54,129 bases of DNA from Streptomyces fuscigenes (GTDB taxonomy: Bacteria > Actinomycetota > Actinomycetes > Streptomycetales > Streptomycetaceae), in the NCBI RefSeq assembly GCF_021556455.1, contig NZ_JAKGCV010000007.1:1-54129 (forward strand). Reading direction: 5' to 3'. A program made the translations under genes and the position numbers. Under the pieces are notes generated by a model. That model was not told the DNA's origin and searched no databases. It saw only the letters and a program-made list of their open reading frames with translations. Of the stretch, positions 32,301 through 39,757 are shown piece after piece. Every line of letters begins with the position of its first letter. Within the stretch, counting starts at the first letter, position 1.

Positions 32301-33476
32301 TCAGGCGTCGGCATCCTCCGAGTCGTCGTCCGTGTCCGTCTCCTCGGACGCCTGACGCGGCCCGGGGGCCTCGGGGCGGGGGGTTTCCTCCTTCGTCATC
32401 AGGCCGCCCCACACACGGCGCACACGCTCCTCGCTGCCGACGTAGCCGGCGTCGCGGAAGTCGCTCACGGCCTGGCGGTAGGAGCGCGGCGGTTCGTCGG
32501 CGTAGCGCAGGTGGCGCAGGACGACGTCCATCTGTGGATCGGTCAGCCGCTCGCCGACCACGGGAACCGGCACGCCCGCGACGGCCGCGAGCTGCTCTAC
32601 CGTGACGGTCGGGGCGGAGGAGCGTGACGGCGTCCCGCTTTCCGTCACGCCCGGCGTGCCGGGCGCCGTGCCGGAATCCGCCGCACCCGCGTTGACCTGC
32701 GTGCCGTCGCCGTGTCGGTCAGAGGCTGCCGTGCCGGAACCGTCACGGCCCGTCCCGGCGGGCAGGGCCGGTGTGACGGGCGTCCAGGTCTCCAGCTCCG
32801 GCAGCGTGATCGCCGTGACGAGATCCGGCAGCGGCTTGCCCTCGATGGCCGCCTGGGTGGCCTGAGCCTGCTCGTGCAACGCCTCGGTGGTGGCCTGGCG
32901 GGTCTTGAGGACGGACAGCCGGTAGGCCGTCTCTGCCCGAGCGACCTGCTTTTCCAGCTCGGTCGCGGCCTCCAGCAGCTCGACGCGGTGGGCGGCGTCG
33001 GCGCGCATCACCTCCAGGCGGTCTGCGACGTCCTGGCGCCGCTCATCGATCTGCGACCGGGTGTCCCCGGAGACCCTGCGCCCCAGTGAGGGAAGCACGA
33101 GCCACCAGGTGCCCTTGGACGCGGCGATCGCGACCGGCGTGAGCACGTAGGCCATGTCGAAGCCGGCCTTGTCGGCGTGCGCGATCAGCTCGAAGGTCGG
33201 GATCGCCGCGTTGAGCGCGGTCAGGGCGAGGCCGGCCCACTGCACGCGACGGACGCGCGCCTTGTCGTTGCCCGCCAGGATCTCCGTGGCCTGGAAGATC
33301 ACCCACAAGGCATCCAGCGCGCCGACCGTGGGCGCGGCCCACAGGCCGAAGTGCGGGTTGAGGATCTCGTAGCTGACCCTTACCGACAGGATGGCGATGC
33401 CTACGGTGATGAGCCCGAGGACACCGAGCACCACCCCGCGCGGGGTCCACCACGCCGTCCACTTCTTCCACTCCAT
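32301..33476 (-). CDS. SpdB-like membrane transfer protein (DUF2637-like)
   Basis: The 391-residue protein has four membrane helices in residues 1-135 (for example GVVLGVLGLITVGIAILSV and PTVGALDALWVIFQATEIL). A coiled coil follows at about 140-220 (ERRQDVADRLEVMRADAAHR), then a Gly/Thr/Ser-rich linker (225-290). An HTH-like region with a conserved tail ends the protein at about 290-360 (VTVEQLAAVAGVPVPVVGER, then YRQAVSDFRDAG). SpdB and DUF2637 proteins of Streptomyces plasmids are membrane proteins needed for spreading between mycelial compartments. The acidic C-terminus is unusual. It precedes the translocase gene. Confidence 0.75.
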   Translation of the reverse strand: MEWKKWTAWWTPRGVVLGVLGLITVGIAILSVRVSYEILNPHFGLWAAPTVGALDALWVIFQATEILAGNDKARVRRVQWAGLALTALNAAIPTFELIAHADKAGFDMAYVLTPVAIAASKGTWWLVLPSLGRRVSGDTRSQIDERRQDVADRLEVMRADAAHRVELLEAATELEKQVARAETAYRLSVLKTRQATTEALHEQAQATQAAIEGKPLPDLVTAITLPELETWTPVTPALPAGTGRDGSGTAASDRHGDGTQVNAGAADSGTAPGTPGVTESGTPSRSSAPTVTVEQLAAVAGVPVPVVGERLTDPQMDVVLRHLRYADEPPRSYRQAVSDFRDAGYVGSEERVRRVWGGLMTKEETPRPEAPGPRQASEETDTDDDSEDADA

Positions 33477-33528
33477 GCTGTTCTTCCTTCCTGCGTGAAG
33501 CCGCCCGCCGAGGAGGCGGCGGCGGTGG

Positions 33529-33962
33529 TCAGTGGCCGGTGTAGGGCAGGGCGCGGCATGTCTCGGCGTGCTTCTGCGCCCAGGCGCGGGCCGTAGCGAT
33601 CAGCGGGAGCGCATTCGGGGCGGTCTCGTCGGCGTCCGCGTCCAGCAGGAACGCCTCGCTCTTCGCAGTCTTGTGCGTGGGGTCGGTGCATCCGTGCCCC
33701 GTGCAGCGCGCGACCGCGGTGAAGGTGACCGTGTGCTCCTCGGTCCAGTTCGGAGCCCCCCCCCGGAACGCTTGCTGAAGGCGATGTGCAGCTCGGCCTC
33801 CACGACCGCGTCCGCAACCGCCTGGTAGCGGCCTACCGTCTCCCTGTCGGTGCCGTAGTGGGAGACATACCGGCTGCCGCTGGCGAGGCGCCTGCGGTGC
33901 TCACGTACCGACTCCGTGATCGTGCTGATGACGTCGGGCGCAGTGTCGATGCGAGGGAACAT
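33529..33962 (-). pseudogene. Small conserved gene interrupted by a frameshift in a G9 tract
   Basis: From ATG 33962 the frame reads FPRIDTAPDVISTITESVRE to VVEAELHIAFSKRSGGG. At the run of nine G (minus strand, 33756-33764) the frame is lost. With one more G the reading continues smoothly as APNWTEEHTVTFTAVARCTG to a natural stop at 33529, ending ALPYTGH. The restored protein has about 144 residues and a Cys pair (RCTGHGC). The run may be a slippage site that switches the gene on and off, a ribosomal frameshift or a sequencing error. It is one of the small genes of the transfer operon and of unknown function. Confidence 0.75.
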
Positions 33963-33975
33963 GGCAATCTCCTGG

Positions 33976-34167
33976 TCAGTGCTGCTGCTTGCACAGTTCG
34001 GTGAGGTAGGCGTCCTGGAGGCGCGTGAAGCGCTCCCACAGCGGCCGGCCCGTCTCGCACGGGGCGTCGGGTCGACAGGTGTCGCAGGACTCGCTGTGCG
34101 CGCGGTGGAGCTTGGCTGCCGTCATGTACCGGTCGTAGAGGTCGGTGAGGCGAGCCGGGCGGTTCAT
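33976..34167 (-). CDS. Small Cys-containing protein, 63 aa
   Basis: The protein reads from ATG 34167, which overlaps the stop of the preceding gene (ATGA). It has a helical basic start (LTDLYDRYMTAAKLHRAH), a cysteine cluster (CDTCRPDAPC) and a second helix (WERFTRLQDAYLTELCKQQ). A helix-Cys-helix plan suggests a small zinc protein. I recall such proteins from Streptomyces plasmid operons, without known function. Confidence 0.6.
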   Translation of the reverse strand: MNRPARLTDLYDRYMTAAKLHRAHSESCDTCRPDAPCETGRPLWERFTRLQDAYLTELCKQQH

Positions 34168-34358
34168 GGTTCGTCCTGTCGAGGGGGGTGGGGGTGCAGG
34201 TCGGTGACGTGGTGGCCGGCCTCCCACGCCCACGCGGCCGCCCGGGCGGCGAGCGCCAGGGCGTGACGGGTGGCGGGGTGGCGCAGGCCGTGGCGGCGGA
34301 TGGTCCGCGCCGCCCGGTGCTGGGCGGCGCGGGCCATCCGTATGAGGTGAGCGGCCAC
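34164..34358 (-). CDS. Small basic helical protein, 64 aa
   Basis: The product is very basic and rich in Ala, Arg and His (AQHRAARTIRRHGLRHPATR). One long helix, ALALAARAAAWAWEAGHH, might lie on the membrane. I chose GTG 34358 because it stands two bases after the preceding stop, suggesting translational coupling; ATG 34337 is an alternative. The stop overlaps the next start. The function is unknown. Confidence 0.5.
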   Translation of the reverse strand: MAAHLIRMARAAQHRAARTIRRHGLRHPATRHALALAARAAAWAWEAGHHVTDLHPHPPRQDEP

Positions 34359-34360
34359 GG

Positions 34361-34477
34361 TCAGCAGAAGCCGCAGCTCACGTGACCGTCGGGGTTGAGG
34401 CAGCCGCAGTTCGGGCACGCCCACGACGCCATGACACTCAGGCGCCGGAGGGCGCGACGGATCATCCGATAACGCAT
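34361..34477 (-). CDS. Tiny zinc-ribbon protein, 38 aa
   Basis: This very short gene starts at ATG 34477 after TAGGAG. The peptide has a basic helix (MIRRALRRLSVMAS) and then WACPNCGCLNPDGHVSCGFC, a zinc-ribbon with two Cys-x2-Cys knuckles of the RanBP2/zinc-ribbon kind. The coding sequence ends exactly two bases before the next start. It is almost certainly translated because of this packing and the ribosome site. It may be a nucleic-acid or protein adaptor in the transfer operon. Confidence 0.6.
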   Translation of the reverse strand: MRYRMIRRALRRLSVMASWACPNCGCLNPDGHVSCGFC

Positions 34478-34486
34478 CTTCGGCTC

Positions 34487-34627
34487 CTACCGGTTGGGGA
34501 TCTGCGCGACGGTCTGAGCGAGCGCGGCCTGTGCCTGCTGGGAGGCGGCCAGGGCCTGCGCCGCCTGCTGGCGGGCCTGCTCCATCGCCTCCGCCGCACG
34601 GCGGCGCTCGTCGTCGGCGTCGCTCAT
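34487..34627 (-). CDS. Small coiled-coil protein, 46 aa
   Basis: The peptide is almost wholly a charged and then Gln/Ala-rich helix: MSDADDERRRAAEAMEQ, then QAAQALAASQQAQAAL. A coiled coil is likely. The ATG at 34627 overlaps the stop of the preceding gene (ATGA). There is no Cys and no membrane segment. It may be a scaffold for neighbours; the function is unknown. Confidence 0.6.
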   Translation of the reverse strand: MSDADDERRRAAEAMEQARQQAAQALAASQQAQAALAQTVAQIPNR

Positions 34628-34884
34628 CGCGTCGCCTCCGCCGCCCGCTGCCGGGCCTCCATCTCCGCCCGGGTGCGCGGCACGCGCCGCTCCGGCGGGA
34701 TGCGGTCGTCCTGCTCGCGCACGATGCGCAGCAGCAGCACGCCCAGGCGCTGCTCCGGCGTCGCCACGGCGCGAGCGGTGGGGTGGGGCCGGGCGGGCGC
34801 GGGCTGGGGGGCCGGCCGGTCGTGCCGGGGCTCCGGTTCCGCAGCCGCACGCGGTACTCGTCGTGCGATGATCGTTGCTCGCAC
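34624..34884 (-). CDS. Small Pro/Arg-rich protein, 86 aa
   Basis: From GTG 34884 (AAAGGAC upstream) the protein has a Pro/Ala/Arg-rich disordered half and then a helical half with ATPEQRLGVLLLRIVREQDD and RTRAEMEARQRAAEATR. It ends in overlap with the coiled-coil gene. No motif is recognised. The helical half might bind the next product. Confidence 0.55.
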   Translation of the reverse strand: MRATIIARRVPRAAAEPEPRHDRPAPQPAPARPHPTARAVATPEQRLGVLLLRIVREQDDRIPPERRVPRTRAEMEARQRAAEATR

Positions 34885-35021
34885 AGGGGGTCCTTTCGAG
34901 GGGTGTTCCTGTGTCGCGCGCCCGGGGTAGCCGCCCCGGGCGCGCACCAACCGCTTCCTGCGGTCTCCGACGTCGCCGGCCTGCGTGGGGCTGGTCGGCG
35001 GCGAGGGGGAGCGCGGGACGC

Positions 35022-35327
35022 TCAGGCCGCAGCCTCGAAGGCCGGCGACCTCTTGGCGGGACGGACCAGGTAGTCACTGGTCGTCCACACCGAGCCGATG
35101 ACGAACGGCTGGCCATCGGCGCGCAGGACGTCACGCACGACCAGCGCCCATCGGGCGCTGCCGCGCTTGAGCATCTGTGCGGCCCGGACCGGATCGGTGA
35201 TCAGGGCCAGCACCTCGAAGGCGCCGGAAACGTTCTGGTAGACGGCTCCCGGACGGCGCGGCCCGATCTCGACGTCGATGTCGCCGGGCAGGTGCTGCGG
35301 GGCGGTGGGGGTCATGCTGACGCGCAT
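35022..35327 (-). CDS. Hypothetical protein, 101 aa
   Basis: A compact alpha/beta protein with IDVEIGPRRPGAVYQNVSGA, VLALITDPVRAAQMLKRG, and VVRDVLRADGQPFVIGSVW. It has no Cys or membrane segment. Short beta-strand spacing suggests a single small domain, perhaps OB- or SH3-like. AAAGG precedes the ATG at 35327; ATG 35315 is also possible. It is one of the first genes of the leftward operon. The family is not recognised. Confidence 0.55.
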   Translation of the reverse strand: MRVSMTPTAPQHLPGDIDVEIGPRRPGAVYQNVSGAFEVLALITDPVRAAQMLKRGSARWALVVRDVLRADGQPFVIGSVWTTSDYLVRPAKRSPAFEAAA

Positions 35328-35459
35328 GCGGGTTGCCTTTCTGCGCAGGTGACCAGCGAGCCCGGGGCAGGGTGCCCGGGGCTGTCGTGCGTGTGGCTGC
35401 GCCGAGCAGCCACGGCGGCCCCCACCGAAACCGGTGGGGCCGCTGTGGTCGCTCGGAGT

Positions 35460-35726
35460 TCAGCCGCTGACCGGCTCCGCCGGTCCACACGGGAGCGAGA
35501 TGCCGCGATCGGCGAGCGCCGCGGCGATGTACGGGAAGGCGTCAGTGGGTTCGATCGACTCACCGCGGCTGGAGTAGACGCGCCCCGCGAAGAGGCGTGC
35601 GAGTTCCTCGCGGTCCCAGCGAGTGCTGAGACCGACGTCCTTCCGCCAGACAACGTCGGTGGCGATGTGCATGAGCTGGGCATGGCGGCGTTTCGCCTGC
35701 CAGGCCTCGCGGTGTTTTCCGAACAC
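35460..35726 (-). CDS. Hypothetical protein, first gene of the transfer operon
   Basis: The 88-residue protein starts at GTG 35726, with AAGGAG spaced well upstream. It has a basic helix (KHREAWQAKRRHAQLMHI), TDVVWRKDVGLSTRWD, and FPYIAAALADRGISLP. No known domain. It is the first gene of the long leftward row that ends with the VirB4-like gene. The promoter should lie in 35727-36180, next to the GntR operator boxes. Confidence 0.6.
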   Translation of the reverse strand: MFGKHREAWQAKRRHAQLMHIATDVVWRKDVGLSTRWDREELARLFAGRVYSSRGESIEPTDAFPYIAAALADRGISLPCGPAEPVSG

Positions 35727-35791
35727 AACGGCTCCTTGGAACGGTTGAGATGACCGGGCGGGTTACCCAGGCCTGAGCGGCGCGTAGGCCG

Positions 35792-35840
35792 TGGAGCCCC
35801 GGACCGGAATCGAACCGGTCAGTACTGCTACCTACGGGGC
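35792..35840 (-). tRNA. tRNA 3'-end-like remnant (T arm, acceptor, CCA)
   Basis: On the minus strand, ACCGGTTCGATTCCGGT forms a perfect five-pair T stem with the standard TTCGATT loop. It is followed by CCGGGGC, a discriminator T and CCA ending at 35792. GCCCCGT at 35834-35840 could pair at six of seven positions as the 5' acceptor strand, but D and anticodon arms are missing between. It is thus a truncated tRNA gene or the 3' half of one, as left by tRNA-targeting integrative elements. No integrase gene is in the window. Confidence 0.45.
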
Positions 35841-36189
35841 CGCGATCTTTGCCTTGTGTCACCGCGCGCTCGCTCAAATCGCCTGTCGCCCGCGAGAGCG
35901 GGCGGTAGGGACAAGGTGCTTCGGAGAGCTGTTTCGCGCGGCAGGGCTGGCTTGTCGCAGTTGCCTGTCCCGCATCTCCGCCTGCGGGCTGGCGGTCCGC
36001 ACCCCCTGCGGACGGGGCCGGGGTGTCCAGAGGAGCCGCCTGCCTGGCCTCGGAGGGCGGGTGGTTCGGCTCATGTCGTCCCGGATTGCGCCTCTGTGGA
36101 GTTTTCAACGAGCAGTCACCGCGGAACTCCGCCGGAGGGCGTCATCCCAGGGCTCGCACGGACAAACGGGGTGCCTCTTCGACACTCCC

Positions 36190-36352
36190 ACCTCGTTAGC
36201 GAGGTCCGGCGTGATCCCCAGTAGAGCAATCCTCGTTAACGATGTCAAGTACTACGCTAACGAGGTAGTCTCTTTGCTGTGGCGCCGCCACAGACCGGGG
36301 CGCCCCTACCAGTTCCTCGGTAGTCAGCGGCCGTAGGATCGCTAGCGAGGTA
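36190..36352. promoter_or_regulatory. Four operator-like boxes upstream of the GntR/UTRA gene
   Basis: Related boxes are ACCTCGTTAGCGAGGT (36190-36205, palindromic), CCTCGTTAACG (36231-36241), CGCTAACGAGG (36255-36265, inverted) and CGCTAGCGAGG (36340-36350). The core is CCTCGTTAGCG. They lie between the leftward transfer operon and the rightward regulator gene starting at 36362. I infer binding by that regulator and control of both directions. The rest of 35841-36189 shows no gene. Confidence 0.7.
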
Positions 36353-36361
36353 GGGAGACAA

Positions 36362-37114
36362 ATGGCCAGTGATGTGGGCGAACAGCGGCCCAAGTACCAG
36401 CGGATCGCCGACGACCTGAAGGCGGCGATCGAGTCCGGCGAGTACGGGCCCGGCGACCGGCTCCCGGGGGAGAGCGCGCTCGCCACTCGGTACGAGGTCG
36501 CTGCGCTGACGGCCCGCCAGGCTCTGAAGATTTTGCGGATCGAGGGCCTGGTGGAGACGAAGAAGGGGGCCGGCGCTCGCGTCATCGAGTTCCGCCCGAT
36601 TCGACGTCACGGCATCCAGCGACTCGCACGCGAGCAGTGGGGTGCCGGCAAGTCCATCTGGTCCGCTGATGAGGAGCGCCCAGTCACAATCGATGTCCGC
36701 GTAGACACGGTGGCCGCGCCGCGACACATCGCCCGAATGCTCGACGTTGACGAGGATGAGCTTGTGTGCGCTCGGTCCCGGCGCTTCGTGCTGGACGACA
36801 GGCCCGTCATGCTCGCGACCTCGTACCTGCCACTCGACCTGGCCGAGAACACAGCGATCATGAGCGTGGACACCGGCGAGGGCGGCACATACGCCCGGCT
36901 CGCTGAGATCGGGCACGCACCTGCTCACTTCCGCGAAGAGATCCGGTGCCGGCTGCCCGTTGCCGAGGAGGCAAAGGGTCTGGCCATGCCGCTGGAGCGC
37001 CCCGTAATCAAGCTCTGTCGAAGTGCGTTCGATGCGTCGCTGCGGGCAGTCGAGGTGAACGAGATGACCATGGACACAGCGGCGTACGTGTTGGAGTACG
37101 CGTTCGATGCCTGA
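36362..37114 (+). CDS. GntR-family regulator with UTRA domain (Kor-like)
   Basis: The 250-residue protein has an N-terminal winged helix (about 12-75: RIADDLKAAIESGEYGPGDR, then GESALATRYEVAALTARQAL). A UTRA effector domain follows (about 90-245), with VTIDVRVDTVAAP, LVCARSRRFVLDDRPVMLAT and VNEMTMDTAAYVLEY. Regulators of this class, such as KorSA and TraR, repress transfer genes of Streptomyces elements and respond to an unknown ligand. GGGAGA precedes the ATG. Four CCTCGTTAGCG-type boxes upstream are the probable operators, placed to shut off the transfer operon as well. Confidence 0.82.
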   Translation: MASDVGEQRPKYQRIADDLKAAIESGEYGPGDRLPGESALATRYEVAALTARQALKILRIEGLVETKKGAGARVIEFRPIRRHGIQRLAREQWGAGKSIWSADEERPVTIDVRVDTVAAPRHIARMLDVDEDELVCARSRRFVLDDRPVMLATSYLPLDLAENTAIMSVDTGEGGTYARLAEIGHAPAHFREEIRCRLPVAEEAKGLAMPLERPVIKLCRSAFDASLRAVEVNEMTMDTAAYVLEYAFDA

Positions 37115-37296
37115 GCACCCCCGCCCGACCATCTGGGACCCCCTCGTGACTTGTCATCAGGTGGGGGCCATCACACTCGCGAATGCAAAGAAACAACATC
37201 ACAAGGGCTTGTCGAAGCTCGTGCGCAGCGCCATACACGGGTTTTCAACATCCCCATACACATGGGATTCGCGGTCCTGGATCTAGGGTCGCGGCC

Positions 37297-38334
37297 ATGA
37301 CGATGGCGGAGGGGCACAGGGTGGGCAAGCATCGATCGGGGTGGCAACCGGACAAGTTGCGCGAGCAGCGCGAGGGTCATGGGCTGACTCTGGAGCGGGC
37401 TGGCGAGCGCCTTCGCGAGGTCGCCGAGCAGGCCAGGCTGAAAGGTATTCCGGCCGCGAATCCCCAGACCTTGTGGCAGCACGAACAGGGCGAGGTCTAC
37501 CCGGGCCCGCACTACCGACGTGCCTACTGCCTCCTCTACCGGGCGACCGAGCCGGACCTCGGCTTTCGTGCCGCGCTGCCGGGGGAGGAGACATCCTTCG
37601 TGCTGACGCCGATGGACCACCGCCTCAACGGCGCCCACGTCCTTGCCGTTGAGCGAGCGATCCACCGCATCTCGCCGGGTACCGAGGATGCTGGGCACTT
37701 CGCTCTCCAGCAGCGGATCATCGACGCCTGGAAGCGCCGGCACACCGGCGGCGACCCGCACCGCCCCGTCCTGATCCTGGTGGGCGGATACGCCGGTTCC
37801 GGGAAGACCGAACTCGCCCGCTTCTTCGTCCAGCTCACGGGCTGGCCGCTGCTCGACAAGGACCCGCTGACCCGTCCGCTGGTGGAGCGTCTCCTGGTGG
37901 CGCTGGGCGGCGACCCGAACGACAGGCACACAGACCTCTACCGGGAACGCGTCCGTTCGGTGGAGTACGACTGCCTCATGCAGTCGGCCATGGCGAACAT
38001 CAAGTGCGGGATCAGTACCGTGCTCTCGGCCCCGTTCATCTCCGAGATGACCGACCCGTCCTGGATGCAGCGCCTGTCCAACCGGGCCGCGTCCATGGGT
38101 GTCGACGTCTTCCCCGTGTGGGTGCGCTGCGACGAGGAGTCGATGCGCGAATACATCACCTTCCGGTCCGCCGCTCGCGATGCGTGGAAGCTCGCGCGGT
38201 GGGACGAGTACATGGCGACCATCGACCTGGACCTGCGCCCCGCGGTCCCGCACCTGGTGGTGGACAACCGGCTGGGGACCGCGGTCACGCTCGCGGACCA
38301 GGCCCGGCAGGCGATGGGGGCGATGTACGCGTGA
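37297..38334 (+). CDS. HTH plus P-loop kinase-like ATPase (zeta-toxin/AAA33 type)
   Basis: The 345-residue protein begins with an XRE-like HTH (about 16-88: PDKLREQREGHGLTLERAGE and ANPQTLWQHEQGEVYPG). A kinase-like P-loop domain follows: Walker A GGYAGSGKTELARF (163-176), LLDKDPLTRP (185-194) and late basic residues (EEYITFRSAARDAWK-like region near 285-300). The order matches zeta-toxin/AAA_33 or nucleotide-kinase enzymes, which phosphorylate small molecules. ATG 37297 may be read leaderlessly; GTG 37321 has GGAGG upstream. It overlaps the next kinase-like gene (GTGA), so the two work together. The substrate is unknown. Confidence 0.65.
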   Translation: MTMAEGHRVGKHRSGWQPDKLREQREGHGLTLERAGERLREVAEQARLKGIPAANPQTLWQHEQGEVYPGPHYRRAYCLLYRATEPDLGFRAALPGEETSFVLTPMDHRLNGAHVLAVERAIHRISPGTEDAGHFALQQRIIDAWKRRHTGGDPHRPVLILVGGYAGSGKTELARFFVQLTGWPLLDKDPLTRPLVERLLVALGGDPNDRHTDLYRERVRSVEYDCLMQSAMANIKCGISTVLSAPFISEMTDPSWMQRLSNRAASMGVDVFPVWVRCDEESMREYITFRSAARDAWKLARWDEYMATIDLDLRPAVPHLVVDNRLGTAVTLADQARQAMGAMYA

Positions 38335-38900
38335 CAGGGCGTCAGGGCGTGGTCTTGTACGGACCGCCGGCCTCGGGCAAGGACACCGTTACTGCGGCGC
38401 TCACCGAGCTGAGCCGGCGGTACGCGCAGTTCGCGCGGCTCAAGGTGGGGACGGGCAAGTCGGCCGGCTACCGGATGGGCACGGCGGAACAGCTGCGTGC
38501 GCTGGAGTCTGCGGGCGATGTCGTCTACGCGAACGCGCGGTACGGCAACACGTACGTGATCGACCGGCCCGGCCTGGACGCGGCGTTCGCGGCGGGGGTG
38601 CCGGTGGTGCACCTCGGGCAGGTCGACGGCATCGGCGCCCTGCTCGACGGCTACTTGGCCAACTGGTCGGTGGTGCTGCTGTGGTGCCCGCGCGAGGTGA
38701 CCGAGCAGCGGTCGGCGGGGCGTGGCGACAGCGATACCGCGGCGCGCCTGGTGGCGTGGGACGCGACCCGCGAGGATCTGGATGCGCACCCGGGCAGGGC
38801 CTGGGACCTGACCGTCGACACCACGGAGGCAACCGCGCAGGAGGCGGCGCGGCTCATCGACCAGCTGCTGGCGCAGCGGGCGGGAGCCACGTCGGCATGA
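38331..38900 (+). CDS. Guanylate-kinase-like P-loop protein
   Basis: The 189-residue protein has Walker A YGPPASGKDTV (10-20), GDVVYANARYGNTYVID (62-78, like the GMP-binding Tyr region of guanylate kinase) and TEQRSAGRGDSD (a lid with two arginines). Length is right for a nucleoside monophosphate kinase. It differs from housekeeping Gmk in the Asp after the Walker lysine. Its GTG start overlaps the stop of the larger kinase-like gene. I infer phosphorylation of a nucleotide-like compound, perhaps a modified base or the product of the partner enzyme. Confidence 0.68.
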   Translation: MTGRQGVVLYGPPASGKDTVTAALTELSRRYAQFARLKVGTGKSAGYRMGTAEQLRALESAGDVVYANARYGNTYVIDRPGLDAAFAAGVPVVHLGQVDGIGALLDGYLANWSVVLLWCPREVTEQRSAGRGDSDTAARLVAWDATREDLDAHPGRAWDLTVDTTEATAQEAARLIDQLLAQRAGATSA

Positions 38901-38907
38901 GCGCGGG

Positions 38908-39753
38908 CTACGGCTGGGCGAGGCGGTCCAGAGCGTCAGCGAGCGTGAGCTCGCCGTCGTCCTTGGCGTCGTGCCACCGTGCCAGCGTGGACGCAGCCGC
39001 GCGCAGCATCTCCGGCGGAAGGCCGGCGGCCGCGAGCGTGTCGGCGGCTTCCTCCAGCTCCGGGCCCCACCGCCACGCGCGGGCCGCAGTCGTGGCGATG
39101 TACTGCGGCTCCGAGAGGTACGAGTCGGTGCGCCGGGAGGCGACCTCGATGAGCTCCTGGTCGACGCCGTGCTCGCGCGCCATGCCAACCGCGAGCGCCA
39201 CCAGGACCCGACTCGTCTTCTGGAACGACGCGTATGCGAGCTTCAGCGCGGACGCCTTCCCGATCTCCGTACCCAGCGCCACCGTGCGGACGGCGGTGCC
39301 TGCGAACAGCACCTCGATGCGCTCGGTCGCAGCGGCCGGCCCGGACAGGTACAGGGACGGTGCCTTGCCTCGCACCGGCGGGGATCCGACGACACCACCA
39401 TCCACAACGACAGCGCCAGGTTCGAGCAGCCCGGCGATCCGCTGGGCGCGCTCGGGGCTGATCGCGTTGGCTTCCACGTACACCCCGGTGAAGTCACAGT
39501 CGGCGACGTCGCGGGCGAGGTCCTCGGCTGCGGCTGGCGGGCAAAGGCTGATGACGATGTCGCTGCGCTCCAGCAGCTCAGGAAGCGCAGCCACGGGCGT
39601 CAGGCCGGCCTGCGCGGCGCGGGTCGCGGAGGCGGTGCTGCGCCCGGCTTCGCACCACAGGACCGAGGCAGCCCTGGGCGCGGCGCAGGCGGCGACGGCG
39701 GCGCCCATGCTGCCGGGGTGGAGAATGCCGACGGTCGGCTGGTCCACGGTCAC
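38908..39753 (-). CDS. NAD(P)-binding dehydrogenase, 6PGDH/DUF1932-like
   Basis: The 281-residue protein has an N-terminal Rossmann fold (VGILHPGSMGAAVA), IVISLCPPAAAEDLA, then GVYVEANAISPERAQRI and VVVDGGVVGSPPVRG. The C-terminal helical domain (from about 165) has GKASALKLAYASFQKTSRVL, with the Lys of the beta-hydroxyacid dehydrogenase family. This arrangement is the 6-phosphogluconate-dehydrogenase-like DUF1932 type. It should oxidise a hydroxyacid or reduce its keto form. GTG 39753 is chosen for its ACGGAG. It follows a HAD gene by four bases in one leftward transcript and converges on the two kinase genes. Confidence 0.75.
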   Translation of the reverse strand: MTVDQPTVGILHPGSMGAAVAACAAPRAASVLWCEAGRSTASATRAAQAGLTPVAALPELLERSDIVISLCPPAAAEDLARDVADCDFTGVYVEANAISPERAQRIAGLLEPGAVVVDGGVVGSPPVRGKAPSLYLSGPAAATERIEVLFAGTAVRTVALGTEIGKASALKLAYASFQKTSRVLVALAVGMAREHGVDQELIEVASRRTDSYLSEPQYIATTAARAWRWGPELEEAADTLAAAGLPPEMLRAAASTLARWHDAKDDGELTLADALDRLAQP

Positions 39754-39757
39754 GGTG

